Made by a program: the position numbers and the translations under genes | NCBI GenBank assembly: GCA_900543555.1 | Contig: UQRL01000022.1 | Location: forward strand, 1-40,892 | DNA length: 40,892 nucleotides | Source of the DNA: an uncultured Oscillospiraceae bacterium | GTDB lineage: Bacteria > Bacillota > Clostridia > Oscillospirales > Acutalibacteraceae | Direction of reading: 5' to 3' | Part shown: positions 1 through 8,765 of the stretch, piece by piece | Layout: each line of letters begins with the position of its first letter | Position numbering within the stretch: position 1 is the first letter of the stretch | The notes under the pieces: generated by a model | The model's database searches: none | Told to the model about the DNA's origin: nothing | The model's input: the letters and a program-made list of their open reading frames with translations, nothing else

Positions 1-70
1 CCATGGCCCAGCACCCCAGGATCAGCTCCGACACTTCCACTCCGCTTTTGCCTAATGTTTTGTAGTTCAT
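1..70 (-). CDS. Aldo/keto reductase, N-terminal fragment (runs off window)
   Basis: Only the first 23 codons are inside the window. They read MNYKTLGKSGVEVSELILG followed by CWAM, the typical start of the NAD(P)H-dependent aldo/keto reductase family (R-x-L-G-x-[ST]-G-hydrophobic-x-[VI]-S-x-hydrophobic-x-x-G). The ATG (complement of 68-70) has a GGGAGG ribosome-binding site at 80-85. It lies 69 bases downstream of the pectate-lyase-fold gene on the same strand, so the two are probably co-transcribed in a sugar-use cluster. Substrate cannot be judged from the fragment. Confidence 0.75.
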   Translation of the reverse strand, partial: MNYKTLGKSGVEVSELILGCWAM

Positions 71-139
71 CGCACAACGCCTCCCAAATTTTGCAAAACT
101 CCGGTGGTTGCCGCCATGGGGCAGCGGCCCTCTGCGCGC

Positions 140-3070
140 TTATTTCAGCCGGAGGGCATACAGCTCCCGTCTGGCGGTGATGTACAAATACTCCTTGTCT
201 GGACCAGCCTCCAGCACACAGGCAGGACGGTCTCCCAGTCCTATGGCGTCTACCTTTTCCCCGTTGCGGAACACATAGAGCAAGCAGTCCGGGACATAGG
301 CTTCGCCGGATTCTGTCATGGCAAAGCCATACTCTCCCCGCTCGGCCCACACCCTCGGGTTGGAAAGGACAAACCCCTCTTCCACCTGCACCTGCACAAT
401 GCACTTGTTGTACTCGTCCACCAGGTAAGCAGCCTTCCCGGGGCGGAGGGGCGTCAGCCCCGTGGCCCGGGCCAGAGCGGGCTTGTGAACAATGGCGGTT
501 TTCCCATCGGGAGCCAGATAGCAGTGGGTGTCCCTCTTCTCAAAAGAGCGCATCATGTCCCCGCTGTCCCTCCATTGATTGGCCGGGTAGTAGAGCACCT
601 CTGGCTTTGCCTCTTCCAAGGGGACAATGGGGAGCAGCTCCATAGAGGCTTCCGGCGCCCGGGGGTCTAACGCGCAGACCCGAATGCGCCTGTCATGGGA
701 GAAGAAGGGGTAATAGCACCCGCCGCCCGTGTCCGCGCCGAACTCATCGGTGGAAAGCTCTTCCACGCCGTCCACGGTGGAGCCCTTCACAGGCTGGTAT
801 TCGGTGACCACCAGCAGCCGGCCCTGGGTATCGCAGGCAAGGGACAGGGGCTGGAAGTGCTGGCTGGTCAGCAGGGCCAGGGTTTGGGATACGGGGTCCC
901 AGCGGTAGATGCGGTACAGCCGGGAATCGCAGAGATAGATGCTGCCGTCCGGCGCCTGGCACAGGGCGTCCACGCAATCCAGGCCGGAGGCCAGCTTGGC
1001 AATTTCGCCCTTGGCCCCGGGCAGCTTTTTCTGCGCTGCCGCCTGGGGGATGGAAAGCCGCCCCAGCTGCCAAAAGCCTGCGCGTTCCCCAGTGTTGCCG
1101 TCCACATACAGGTTCTCAATGGTGTACTTCATCTGGGTGAAGTTGTGGCAGTTGAGAAACTCCAAGTTCTGGCAATTCCAGGCCCGCACCACACTGGGAT
1201 AGGGGTTGTCCACCCAGATGACCCGGAAGGAGTAGAAATTGGCGAACAGCAGATTCCGGCAGTTGGTCAGCTCATAGGGCTGGCAATAGGGTCCCTCGGC
1301 AACTTCCTCCTCTGTCTGCATGCACAGGAACTGCCAGTTGGCCACGTTGCGCATGAGCACCTCATGGCGCACATGGTGCTCGATGGACACCTGGTACATC
1401 ACGCCGGGGGTTTCGGTTTCCGAGACGAAAAACCCAGCTTCCGCATAGGTGTTGGCGGTCCACACATCCTTAAAGGCGCCTCCGCCATTTTCGGTGATCC
1501 ACAAACTCCAGTACTGCGAGTCCCAGGGGCGGTCCGGGTCCACATCCGCTGTGCGGGAGGGGTTGTAAACAGGCACGTTTTCCTGCTGCTGGGTGATTTG
1601 GCCATGGCCGCCCACAAACTTCACATCGTTCATGTAGGAATCGGCAGAGGCCATCCACTTGCAGCCCACGGCCCGGGGATTGCGGGACGCGGTGTCGATG
1701 CCAAGGCCATTGACCAGATTCCAGCCGCCCCGGCTGGTCTCCAGAACCGCCTTGGGGGCGCCCATCCCGGCCCAAGCGGGGCTGTTCTCCTCGAGGACCA
1801 GCTGGGTGGAAATGGGATTCAGGCCGATGAGGGCGTTCCCCTCCCGCATCCGCAGGGTGTCACGGATTAGGTACATTCCCTGGGGAAGGTAGACGGTATC
1901 GCACTGGTCCAGTGCTTGTTGCAGAGCGGCTGTGTCATCTGCCACACCATTTCCCAACGCGCCGAAGTCCCGCACATTGCGCCAGGTCTCCTGGGGCGGC
2001 AGGTCCTGGATCTCCTGGGGGAAATGGGGCGCCTCAGGAAGAGGCTCCAGCTCCACCAGGGTTTTCCGTTCCGGCTCCTGCTGGCCCAGGGTCAGGTCAT
2101 CTCCGTGGAACAGGCTGTGGAGCAGGTAGGCGCCAGAGCTGCCCTGGGTCACTTGGCCGCTCTCCCGGCCCAGCAGGAGCTGGGGGACATTGCTGCACCA
2201 GAGGTTCCGCAGGTTGATCTGGGTGCAGCTGTTGTCCTCGCGGGAAATTTGGATGGCCGGGCCGGAGATATTCTCCAGCACACAGTCCTTCCAGAACAGC
2301 TTTTCCCAGTAGCCGTCCATCACGATATCGGCGGCGGGAACGTCCTGGAACTCCACATGGCTGAATGTCAGGCCGCACTCCCGGGATAGGATGGCGGATT
2401 TCCGCTGGCCGGAAAAGGCGCTTTCCACCAGGACAAAGGGCCAGCCGGGAGAGCATTTGGTGGTGTAGATGCCGTACTCTCCCCCCAGAAAGACCAGGTT
2501 CTCCATTTCATTTCCCACATCAAAGATGCCTGCCTTGCCCTGGCCAATGTCGAACACGCAGTGGGAGACAAATCCATGCTGGGCAAAGTGGGCCCGCATT
2601 ACCACGGCGGCGGGGTTCCCCTCTTCAATCTGGAAGTTGATGTTGGAGACGGCGCTGTAAAAGGTGCCGGCGTTGGCGTCTTGAATACGCCCCTCCACCC
2701 GGGGCATGTTGCCCGTGAACCAGAACATGTACACGGCCTCCCCCTTGTCCTCCTGGGGGGCTTTCTGAAAGCCGGGGGTGTTCTTTTTCAGGACGAACTT
2801 CGGCCGGTTTTTCCCAAAGCCGATCATGCGCACCGCCCGGGGCAGGTAAATGGTCCGGCTGACGCTGTAAGTCCCTTCGGGGATCAGCACGATTCCCCGC
2901 TTGTCCTGCTGTTTTACGCTGTCCAGCAGAGCCTGCAGCCGCTCAGTCACATCGTACACGCCTTGGGCGTCCGGTGTCAAGCCGTCTACGTGAAGTACTG
3001 CGGCTTTTGGATCGTCCAGCTGCAGGGGATAGACGGAACGGGTGTGGGCAAAACGATACTGCTTCATCAT
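140..3070 (-). CDS. Pectate-lyase-fold (GH28-related) protein with propeller-like C-terminus
   Basis: This 976-residue protein is a probable carbohydrate-active or carbohydrate-binding right-handed beta-helix protein. Two copies of the Pectate_lyase_3 entry motif are visible: near residues 40-100 (a GTYSVSRTIYLP strand) and near 365-410 (VRDFGALGNGVADDTAALQQ followed by VYLPQGMYLIRDTL). The last ~280 residues change character and contain repeats like SGLDCVDALCQAPDGSIYLC and SLACDTQGRLLVVTEY, which resemble NHL/SMP-30-type propeller blades. No signal peptide or membrane segment is present, so it is probably cytoplasmic and would act on imported oligosaccharide. The first of two adjacent ATGs is chosen because a GGAGAGGAG site lies about 9 bases upstream. 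It sits between a sugar-permease remnant and an aldo/keto reductase. Catalytic residues and substrate were not identified. Confidence 0.7.
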   Translation of the reverse strand: MMKQYRFAHTRSVYPLQLDDPKAAVLHVDGLTPDAQGVYDVTERLQALLDSVKQQDKRGIVLIPEGTYSVSRTIYLPRAVRMIGFGKNRPKFVLKKNTPGFQKAPQEDKGEAVYMFWFTGNMPRVEGRIQDANAGTFYSAVSNINFQIEEGNPAAVVMRAHFAQHGFVSHCVFDIGQGKAGIFDVGNEMENLVFLGGEYGIYTTKCSPGWPFVLVESAFSGQRKSAILSRECGLTFSHVEFQDVPAADIVMDGYWEKLFWKDCVLENISGPAIQISREDNSCTQINLRNLWCSNVPQLLLGRESGQVTQGSSGAYLLHSLFHGDDLTLGQQEPERKTLVELEPLPEAPHFPQEIQDLPPQETWRNVRDFGALGNGVADDTAALQQALDQCDTVYLPQGMYLIRDTLRMREGNALIGLNPISTQLVLEENSPAWAGMGAPKAVLETSRGGWNLVNGLGIDTASRNPRAVGCKWMASADSYMNDVKFVGGHGQITQQQENVPVYNPSRTADVDPDRPWDSQYWSLWITENGGGAFKDVWTANTYAEAGFFVSETETPGVMYQVSIEHHVRHEVLMRNVANWQFLCMQTEEEVAEGPYCQPYELTNCRNLLFANFYSFRVIWVDNPYPSVVRAWNCQNLEFLNCHNFTQMKYTIENLYVDGNTGERAGFWQLGRLSIPQAAAQKKLPGAKGEIAKLASGLDCVDALCQAPDGSIYLCDSRLYRIYRWDPVSQTLALLTSQHFQPLSLACDTQGRLLVVTEYQPVKGSTVDGVEELSTDEFGADTGGGCYYPFFSHDRRIRVCALDPRAPEASMELLPIVPLEEAKPEVLYYPANQWRDSGDMMRSFEKRDTHCYLAPDGKTAIVHKPALARATGLTPLRPGKAAYLVDEYNKCIVQVQVEEGFVLSNPRVWAERGEYGFAMTESGEAYVPDCLLYVFRNGEKVDAIGLGDRPACVLEAGPDKEYLYITARRELYALRLK

Positions 3071-3089
3071 ATAGGTAAACTCCTCTCCA

Positions 3090-3110
3090 AATTCCGGCCC
3101 GGCCGGAATT
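3090..3110. repeat. Near-perfect palindrome between permease remnant and beta-helix gene
   Basis: AATTCCGGCC, a single C, then GGCCGGAATT. The transcript could form a stable hairpin 20 bases before the start codon of the beta-helix gene. It might be an intercistronic stability element or an operator. It has no T-run, so it is not a normal terminator. Confidence 0.5.
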
Positions 3111-3115
3111 GTAAT

Positions 3116-3516
3116 TTAACCCTTTACTGCGCCAATGACGATGCCCTTTACAAAGTATTTCTGGAAGAAGGGGTACACCACCAGAATGGGCAGCGCGCCC
3201 ATCACGGCCACCGCCATGCGGATGCCTGTGGAGGGCAGCACAAATTCCTCGTTTTGCTGGAGGGATTTGGCCGCGTCGCTGTTACTCATCAGGAACTGTA
3301 CATCCAAAAGCATCCGATTCAATAGCACCTGAATGCTGAACAGCCGGTCGTCACTAATATAGTATAGACCATTGAGCCAGTCATTCCAATAGGCCAGGCC
3401 CACCAAAAGGGCCAGTGTGGCAATGATGGGGATGGACATGGGAAGGACCACCCGGATCAGGATGCGCAGCTCTCCCGCACCGTCAATCCGGGCAGCCTCA
3501 TACCATAAGCGAGGGC
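3116..3516 (-). pseudogene. Sugar ABC transporter permease (MalG/LplC-type), 3' remnant
   Basis: The last ~130 codons match the C-terminal half of CUT1-family inner-membrane permeases. They begin in the EAA loop (EAARIDGAGE, then LPMSIPIIATLALLVGLAYW) and end with the usual terminal helix and KYFVKGIVIGAVKG. Upstream of about 3516 the reading frame stays open by chance, but the residues no longer resemble a permease and the DNA becomes a structured repeat and then tRNA-Arg. An N-terminal ~160 residues with four helices and any start codon are missing, so the gene is truncated. It would have transported a carbohydrate used by the genes downstream. The exact breakpoint is uncertain by about 10 bases. 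Confidence 0.75.
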
Positions 3517-3565
3517 GCTTGCAACCGAGCAGCCGAGCCGAGCGTGACTTTTCGCGGAGAGGAGC

Positions 3566-3618
3566 GGTGCTGCGCCCCAGTGGGGCGCGTCCAGCACCGA
3601 CCGAACCGGCAGGTGAGA
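3566..3618 (-). repeat. Structured intergenic repeat, copy A
   Basis: Read on the minus strand, the 20-mer TCTCACCTGCCGGTTCGGTC (3599-3618) is followed by a nested hairpin: outer stem GGTGCT/AGCACC, a 4-base bulge GGAC, a 7-bp inner stem GCGCCCC/GGGGCGC and a 3-base loop. The same 20-mer and the same architecture, with different stem sequences, recur at 38987-39039 on the plus strand. The rest of the 3517-3725 interval is GC-rich and shows no gene. Confidence 0.65.
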
Positions 3619-3731
3619 CCAACCCGAACGGTGAAGCCGCATTTTGCGCAGAAAAATGCGACGAACCACAAGGGTTTGCCGCGACGTGGGTTAGGGTGAT
3701 AAAATAGACGTCAATGAAAAACGCGGGCAAC

Positions 3732-3766
3732 AAAAATCGCGACCACCACAAAAGTGATGATCGCGA
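3732..3766 (-). terminator. Terminator downstream of tRNA-Arg
   Basis: A stem of about 12 bp (TCGCGA-rich arms at 737-749 and 754-766 of this kilobase) with a 4-base loop is followed on the minus strand by TTTTT (complement of 3732-3736). It closes the short tRNA transcription unit. Confidence 0.8.
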
Positions 3767-3788
3767 CTTGGGAGCGGCAGCTTGCCGC

Positions 3789-3865
3789 TGGCGCGCCAGG
3801 AGGGACTCGAACCCCCGACCTTTTGGTTCGTAGCCAAACACTCTATCCAGCTGAGCTACTGGCGC
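3789..3865 (-). tRNA. tRNA-Arg (anticodon ACG)
   Basis: The minus strand folds as a full cloverleaf: acceptor stem GCGCCAG/CTGGCGC, a D arm, anticodon stem TTTGG/CCAAA with loop CTACGAA (anticodon ACG, decoding CGU/CGC/CGA via inosine), and a T arm with GGTTCGAGTCC. Discriminator G and an encoded CCA bring it to 77 bases. It has its own consensus promoter and a terminator. Confidence 0.97.
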
Positions 3866-3891
3866 ATGGGCTGTTCTCTAACAGCCTTATA

Positions 3892-3920
3892 ATTATATCT
3901 GCAAAACGGAAAAATGTCAA
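3892..3920 (-). promoter_or_regulatory. Promoter of tRNA-Arg
   Basis: On the minus strand, TTGACA (complement of 3915-3920), 17 bases, then TATAAT (complement of 3892-3897): a perfect sigma-A promoter. Its -35 overlaps the stop end of the GH13 gene. Transcription would start near 3885, at a small leader hairpin (3869-3886) just before the mature tRNA. Confidence 0.9.
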
Positions 3921-5794
3921 GCGTTTTTTACAGGTCTTTGAAATTTTGTTAAAGAGAAGCCGTAGGGGGAAAGGACGTGAACGCTTTCCAGGGTTTCGCC
4001 CAGCAGCAGGGTTCCTCCCTCCATGTCTAAGCCAGCCCTTAAAATGCTCTGGGGACGGCTGCTGCGGTTGACCACCAGGGTCAGGCTGTGGCGGGCATCC
4101 TCTGTGAACACGAACCTCTCAAAAGCCAGCAAGTTGCCGTCGGCGTACAGGGTGCGGTAAGAGCCCTTCCCTAAGATGGCCTTTTCTTGGGCCCGCAGCA
4201 TTCCCAGCCCTTTGTACCACTGCAGCAGGTTCTTCCCCTCACGGCCCCAGGGGTAGGCTCCCCGGCAGAAGGGGTCCCGATAGCCCTCCATGCCAGCCTC
4301 GTCCCCATAATACAGGCAGGGCACACCGGGCAGCAGGTATTGGATGAGGGAGGCCAGCCGCAGCCGCTTGAGAGCGGTGTCCCGCTGCTCAGGGGTGAGG
4401 GACTGGGCCGCCTGCCACTCCCGGCCCCGGTTCCCAGCGGGCTCGCCGCCCAGCACAGTCAGGGCCCGCTCCGTGTCATGGGTGCCAATGTGGTTCATCA
4501 GCAGCCGCAGGCACTGGGGCGGATAGTTCTCCACAATGCTCTCCACAGATTCCGCAAAATTCCGGGGGTCGCCGCCCAGCAGAAAAGCGAAAATGGCGTC
4601 CCGGAAGGGGTAGTTCATCACCGTGTCCAGCTGGCCCCCCAGCAGGTAGCGCCGCCGCACACCGTAAGCCGTCTTGTTAGAGGCGTCCTCCCACACTTCT
4701 CCCAGCACAACCGCGTCCGGGCTCTCTGCTTTTGCCGCAGCAGTAAGGTTGTCCAGAAATTGGTCGGGCAGCTCGTCGGCCACATCCAGCCGCCAGCCAG
4801 ATGCCCCGGCCCGCAGCCATTTGCGGATGATGCCGTTCTCCCCATTGATATACTCGTTAAAGCTGGGCTCGGTCTCCTTCACGTTGGGCAGGGTCTCAAA
4901 ATTCCACCAGCACTCGTAGTTCTGGGGCCACTGGCGGAAGGTGTACCAGGGGTAATAGGGGGACTGCTGCGAGTTGTACGCCCCCTGGGTGGGGTAGCGG
5001 CCCTCCCGGTTGAAATACACGCTGTCGCTGCCGGTGTGGCTGAAGACCCCGTCCACCAGCACCCGGATGCCCCGTTTTTTCGCCTCGGCGCACAGGCTGC
5101 GGAAGTCCTCCTCGTTCCCCAGCAGGGGGTCGATTTTCGAGTAGTCCGCCGTGTCATAGCGGTGGTTGGAGTGGGATTCGAAAATGGGGTTTAAATACAG
5201 GCAGGTGACGCCCAGCTCCTTCAAATAGGGCAGTTTCTCCTGAATGCCCCGCAGGTCCCCTCCAAAGAAGTCCGTGTTGGTGACGACTCCCTGCTCGTTG
5301 GGGGCCCACACGGGCTGCTGGGACCAATCGCTGTGGAACGTCCGGCCAGAGGGGATGTTCTCCTTGGGCTGCTGGGACTTGTAGAACCGGTCCGGGAAGA
5401 TTTGGTACATCACGCCGCCTTCCAGCCAGTCGGGGGTCTTGAAGTTTTTGTCGTACACCGTCAGCTGCCACTGGTTGTTGCCGCCGAAGATGCCGTCCCC
5501 GGCAAAGCCCCGGGAGAGCCTTTGGCTGCCCCGGTGGGTGCGCACCTCAAAGTGATAGAAATAGAGGCCGGGTTCTTCCGGGGTAAAGTGGCATTCCCAC
5601 CACTCCTGGGAATTTCCGTTCATGCCGCACCAGAACAAATCCAGCACCTGGATCTGACCGCCCTCCCGCTGGATGATGAGATGGGCGGCCGAACAGCTCA
5701 GCTCTCGGGGGAGTGTGATGCGGAAATGGATGGAGGTGCCGTCCGCCACGGCCCCAAGGGGGTCCCGGTATTTCCGGCTGCGGGAATTAAACAT
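3917..5794 (-). CDS. GH13 alpha-glucan hydrolase (neopullulanase/cyclomaltodextrinase type)
   Basis: This 625-residue enzyme probably cleaves alpha-1,4 (and perhaps alpha-1,6) bonds of maltodextrins or cyclodextrins in the cytoplasm; no signal peptide is seen. An N-terminal beta-sandwich of ~120 residues of CBM34-like layout is followed by the barrel, which opens with GGVMYQIFPDRFYKS, the usual start of this subgroup. GH13 conserved regions are present: I (VLVDGVFSHTG), II (GWRLDVADEL, nucleophile D337), III (VLGEVWED, acid/base E366) and IV (MNHIGTHDTER, D440). The C-terminal beta domain is complete. The gene lies downstream of glycogen phosphorylase on the same strand, separated by a terminator-like hairpin, so the pair fits glycogen or maltodextrin breakdown. 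Exact specificity cannot be fixed by eye. Confidence 0.9.
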   Translation of the reverse strand: MFNSRSRKYRDPLGAVADGTSIHFRITLPRELSCSAAHLIIQREGGQIQVLDLFWCGMNGNSQEWWECHFTPEEPGLYFYHFEVRTHRGSQRLSRGFAGDGIFGGNNQWQLTVYDKNFKTPDWLEGGVMYQIFPDRFYKSQQPKENIPSGRTFHSDWSQQPVWAPNEQGVVTNTDFFGGDLRGIQEKLPYLKELGVTCLYLNPIFESHSNHRYDTADYSKIDPLLGNEEDFRSLCAEAKKRGIRVLVDGVFSHTGSDSVYFNREGRYPTQGAYNSQQSPYYPWYTFRQWPQNYECWWNFETLPNVKETEPSFNEYINGENGIIRKWLRAGASGWRLDVADELPDQFLDNLTAAAKAESPDAVVLGEVWEDASNKTAYGVRRRYLLGGQLDTVMNYPFRDAIFAFLLGGDPRNFAESVESIVENYPPQCLRLLMNHIGTHDTERALTVLGGEPAGNRGREWQAAQSLTPEQRDTALKRLRLASLIQYLLPGVPCLYYGDEAGMEGYRDPFCRGAYPWGREGKNLLQWYKGLGMLRAQEKAILGKGSYRTLYADGNLLAFERFVFTEDARHSLTLVVNRSSRPQSILRAGLDMEGGTLLLGETLESVHVLSPYGFSLTKFQRPVKNA

Positions 5795-5862
5795 GCTGCT
5801 TTGCGCCTTCTTTCCAAAATTTCACTGAGATTCTAACGGGGCTTTACAGAGAGCGCCCCAAG

Positions 5863-5919
5863 AAAAAGCGCGGCGCAAGGCCTGGCTTCTCAAGGGCTCC
5901 GGCTCACGCTGCGCTTTTT
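5863..5919 (-). terminator. Terminator-like hairpin after glgP
   Basis: Outer arms AAAAAGCGC (5863-5871) and GCGCTTTTT (5911-5919) enclose a GC-rich interior with further pairing. On the minus strand the stem ends in a T-run, placing a probable terminator 21 bases past the glgP stop. The symmetry would let it work in both directions. Confidence 0.65.
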
Positions 5920-5939
5920 GTTGTAGACTTGCGAGAGGG

Positions 5940-8378
5940 TTATTTCTCCAATTTTTTGGCGTTCAGGTTCTTGACCGGGGGCACGGGGGAGGCGTGCCAG
6001 ATGTTTCCGCAGTAATCCCGGATGGCCCGGTCCGCGGCAAAACGGCCCGCCCCGGCGATGTTCACCAGGGACATGCGGTTCCAGTTCTGCTGGTCGCGGT
6101 ACAGCGCCATTGCCCGCTGCTGGGCCTCGTGATAGGAGCGCAGGTCCGCCAGGGCCATGTAGCGGTCCTCCCGGAGCAAGGCATTGAAAATATCCTTGAA
6201 CTGGCCGCCGTTCATAGAGCCCATCTCATCCATGGCCCGGTGGATGAGGCCGTCGTTCTGGTACTGGTTGTTGGGGTGGTAGCCCGTGCGCTTGAGCTCT
6301 TCCACCTGAGAGGCGGTCATGCCGAAGAGAATGATGTTCTCGTCCCCCACGGTCTGGTGGATCTCCACGTTGGCGCCGTCCAAGGTGCCCAGAGTGACCG
6401 CGCCGTTGATCATAAACTTCATGTTGCTGGTGCCAGAGGCCTCTGTGCCGGCCAGGGAGATCTGCTCGCTGATCTCCGCGGCGGGGGTCAGCAGCTCGGC
6501 CCAGGTGACGCAGTAGTTCTCCACAAAGATGACCTTCAGCTTTTTGTTCACCCGTTCATCGCTGTTGATGGCCTTGGCCAGGGCGGCGATAAATTGGATG
6601 ATCTGCTTGGCAAAGTAGTAGCCCGGGGCGGCCTTGGCCCCAAAGAAGAAGGTGTGGGGCACAAAGTCCGCGTTGGGGTTCTCCCGCAGCCATTGGTAGG
6701 TGGCCAGGATGTTCAGGGCGTTCATGTGCTGGCGTTTGTACTCGTGCAGGCGCTTGACCTGCACATCGAACAGGGTAGAGGGGTCCACAATGTCCCCCTG
6801 GGTCTTCTTCAGGTACTTGGCCAGCCGCTCCTTGTTGGCCTGCTTGATCTCCTGCAGCTTCTGCAACACAGAGGCGTCCTCCGTATATTTCCGCAGGCCC
6901 TGCAGCTTATCCGCGTCGTAGATATAGTCTTTTCCGATCAGGTCGGTGATGAGCCCGGCCAGCTTGGGGTTGGACTGGTTCAGCCACCGCCGGTGGGCAA
7001 TGCCGTTGGTCACGTTGGTGAATTTAGAGGGCTCCTCCACATAGAAGTCGTGGAACACATCGTCCTTCAAGATCTCGCTGTGCAGGGCGGAGACGCCGTT
7101 GACGCAGTGAGAGCCGATGACCGCCAGGTTGGCCATTTTCACATAGCCGTCGTTGAGGGGGGCCATGCGGTAGATCTTGGCCTCGTCCACGCCCTTGGCG
7201 CGCATTTCGTTCCAGAAGCGGCGGTCAATCTCCTCCACGATCTGGTAGATACGGGGCAGGCGCATCTTGAACAGGTCCCGGTTCCAGGTCTCCAGGGCCT
7301 CGCTCATCACGGTGTGGTTGGTGTAGGCCACCGTCCGCTTGACGATGTCCCAGGCGGCGTCCCAGCCATAGCCGCACTCGTCCAGCATCACCCGCATCAT
7401 CTCGGGGATGGCCAGCACGGGGTGGGTGTCGTTCAGGTGGATGGCCGCCAGCTCGGGCAGCTGGTCCAGGTTGCCGTGGGCGTACAGGTGCCGCCGGATG
7501 ATATCCTGGATGGAGGCGCTGACCAGGAAGTACTGCTGAGAGAGCCGCAGCAGCTTGCCGTCGGTGTGGTTATCCTCGGGGTAGAGCACTTTGGTGATGA
7601 CCTCGCTCATAGCCTGCTGCTCCATGGCCCGCATATAGTTGCCGCCGTTGAAGAGCTTCATGTCAAACTTGTCGTTTTCGGCCTTCCACACGCGCAGAAG
7701 GCTGACGCCCTTTCCATCCATGCCGGCAATGCACATGTCATAGGGGATGGCGGTGATGGAGGTGTAGTCCTTGTGGCGCACAGAGTGGTACTGGTCGTGC
7801 CACTGCTCCTCGATGTGGCCGCCAAAGCGGACCTCCACAGAGCTTTCCGGCACGCGCTGCAGCCAAATGCCGCCGCCGGGCAGCCAGGTGTCCGGCAGCT
7901 CGGTCTGCCAGCCGTCCACCAGCTTCTGGCGGAACAGGCCGTATTCATACCGCAGGGAATAGCCCATGGCAGGATAGCCCTGGGTGGCCAGGCCGTCCAT
8001 AAAGCAGGCCGCCAGGCGGCCCAGGCCGCCGTTGCCCAGGCCGGCGTCGGGCTCCTGTTCATACAGATTGTCCAGCTTGATATTGTATTCCGCCAGGGCC
8101 TTGCGGAAGGGCTCCTCCAGGCCCAGGTTGTACAAGTTGTTGCGCAGAGAGCGCCCCAAGAGGAACTCCATGCAGAGATAATAGATTTGCTTGGTGCCGG
8201 TTTTCTCTGCGTTCTGAACAAACTCAGAGCGGCCCTTGGTCAGCAGTTCCCGCACAATCAGGACGCTGGCCTTGTAATATTCTTCGTCGGTGGCGTTTTC
8301 CAAAGAGACGCCAAAGGTGTGGGCCAGCTTGTCACGAATGGCCTCCTTAATCTGCGGAACTGTCATTTTATAATCCAT
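5940..8378 (-). CDS. glgP: Glycogen/starch phosphorylase
   Basis: The 812-residue product releases glucose-1-phosphate from the non-reducing ends of glycogen or maltodextrin, using pyridoxal phosphate. Full-length family hallmarks are visible: EQEPDAGLGNGGLGRLAACF near residue 110, HLNDTHPVLAIPEMMR near 315, and the cofactor-binding segment EASGTSNMKFMINGA with the PLP lysine at about K654, followed by GTLDGANVEI. Length matches the family (about 800-830). ATG at 8378 is preceded by GGAGGAATTTGC. It lacks the regulatory N-terminal phosphorylation site of animal enzymes. The GH13 gene downstream could trim branches or dextrins for it. Confidence 0.97.
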   Translation of the reverse strand: MDYKMTVPQIKEAIRDKLAHTFGVSLENATDEEYYKASVLIVRELLTKGRSEFVQNAEKTGTKQIYYLCMEFLLGRSLRNNLYNLGLEEPFRKALAEYNIKLDNLYEQEPDAGLGNGGLGRLAACFMDGLATQGYPAMGYSLRYEYGLFRQKLVDGWQTELPDTWLPGGGIWLQRVPESSVEVRFGGHIEEQWHDQYHSVRHKDYTSITAIPYDMCIAGMDGKGVSLLRVWKAENDKFDMKLFNGGNYMRAMEQQAMSEVITKVLYPEDNHTDGKLLRLSQQYFLVSASIQDIIRRHLYAHGNLDQLPELAAIHLNDTHPVLAIPEMMRVMLDECGYGWDAAWDIVKRTVAYTNHTVMSEALETWNRDLFKMRLPRIYQIVEEIDRRFWNEMRAKGVDEAKIYRMAPLNDGYVKMANLAVIGSHCVNGVSALHSEILKDDVFHDFYVEEPSKFTNVTNGIAHRRWLNQSNPKLAGLITDLIGKDYIYDADKLQGLRKYTEDASVLQKLQEIKQANKERLAKYLKKTQGDIVDPSTLFDVQVKRLHEYKRQHMNALNILATYQWLRENPNADFVPHTFFFGAKAAPGYYFAKQIIQFIAALAKAINSDERVNKKLKVIFVENYCVTWAELLTPAAEISEQISLAGTEASGTSNMKFMINGAVTLGTLDGANVEIHQTVGDENIILFGMTASQVEELKRTGYHPNNQYQNDGLIHRAMDEMGSMNGGQFKDIFNALLREDRYMALADLRSYHEAQQRAMALYRDQQNWNRMSLVNIAGAGRFAADRAIRDYCGNIWHASPVPPVKNLNAKKLEK

Positions 8379-8765
8379 GCAAATTCCTCCAAATGTGTTT
8401 AAAATATATAAAATTGTTTCTTAAAATCCGCTGAATAATTAGTATCATGTGCATTGTACACTAAAAGAAAGGGAAAAACAACCGCAATAAAGCCCCAAGC
8501 TGCGGCCCCATATTTGGCAATTCTCAACAAATCGGGGCCTGCGCAAGGGGGAAACGGTCCTATGTTGTATCTATCATACCACAGAAACGGCTGGGATACA
8601 ACAAAAATCCAGGAAAAAAGGGGCTTCTCCGCCGGGGAGGCCCCGCTTTGGGAAAAATGCAGAAAAAGTGGGGAAAGGCCTTTTCCAAATCCGTGTTTTG
8701 CAATATAATATAAACTACGTAAGCGCCGGCCCAAGGGCAGGGCGCGGGAAAGGGTGGTCATTTGT
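8379..8765. other. Divergent intergenic region, glgP / zapA
   Basis: No gene was found in this 387-base gap, which must hold both divergent promoters. For zapA a good -10 TATAAT lies at 8704-8709, but its best -35 (TTTTCC, 8681-8686, 17-base spacing) is poor. On the glgP side the DNA is AT-rich (8395-8460) with TATATT-like sequences but no convincing promoter pair. A GC-rich hairpin (GGGGC...GCCCC, about 8620-8645) lies in between. Confidence 0.5.

Noticed and set aside
3116..3841. A 241-codon protein starting inside tRNA-Arg
   Set aside because: The first ~110 codons overlap a tRNA, its terminator and a structured repeat; only the permease C-terminus is real coding sequence.
3789..3865. An integrated phage or island at tRNA-Arg
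   Set aside because: No integrase gene or duplicated tRNA 3' end was found within the window; the neighbouring truncation is explained as well by repeat recombination or an assembly join.
5994..8402. An 802-codon open frame on the plus strand opposite glgP
   Set aside because: It is the antisense shadow of a clear glycogen phosphorylase gene in GC-rich DNA. The translation is compositionally odd (Val/His/Gly/Leu-rich) and matches no family.
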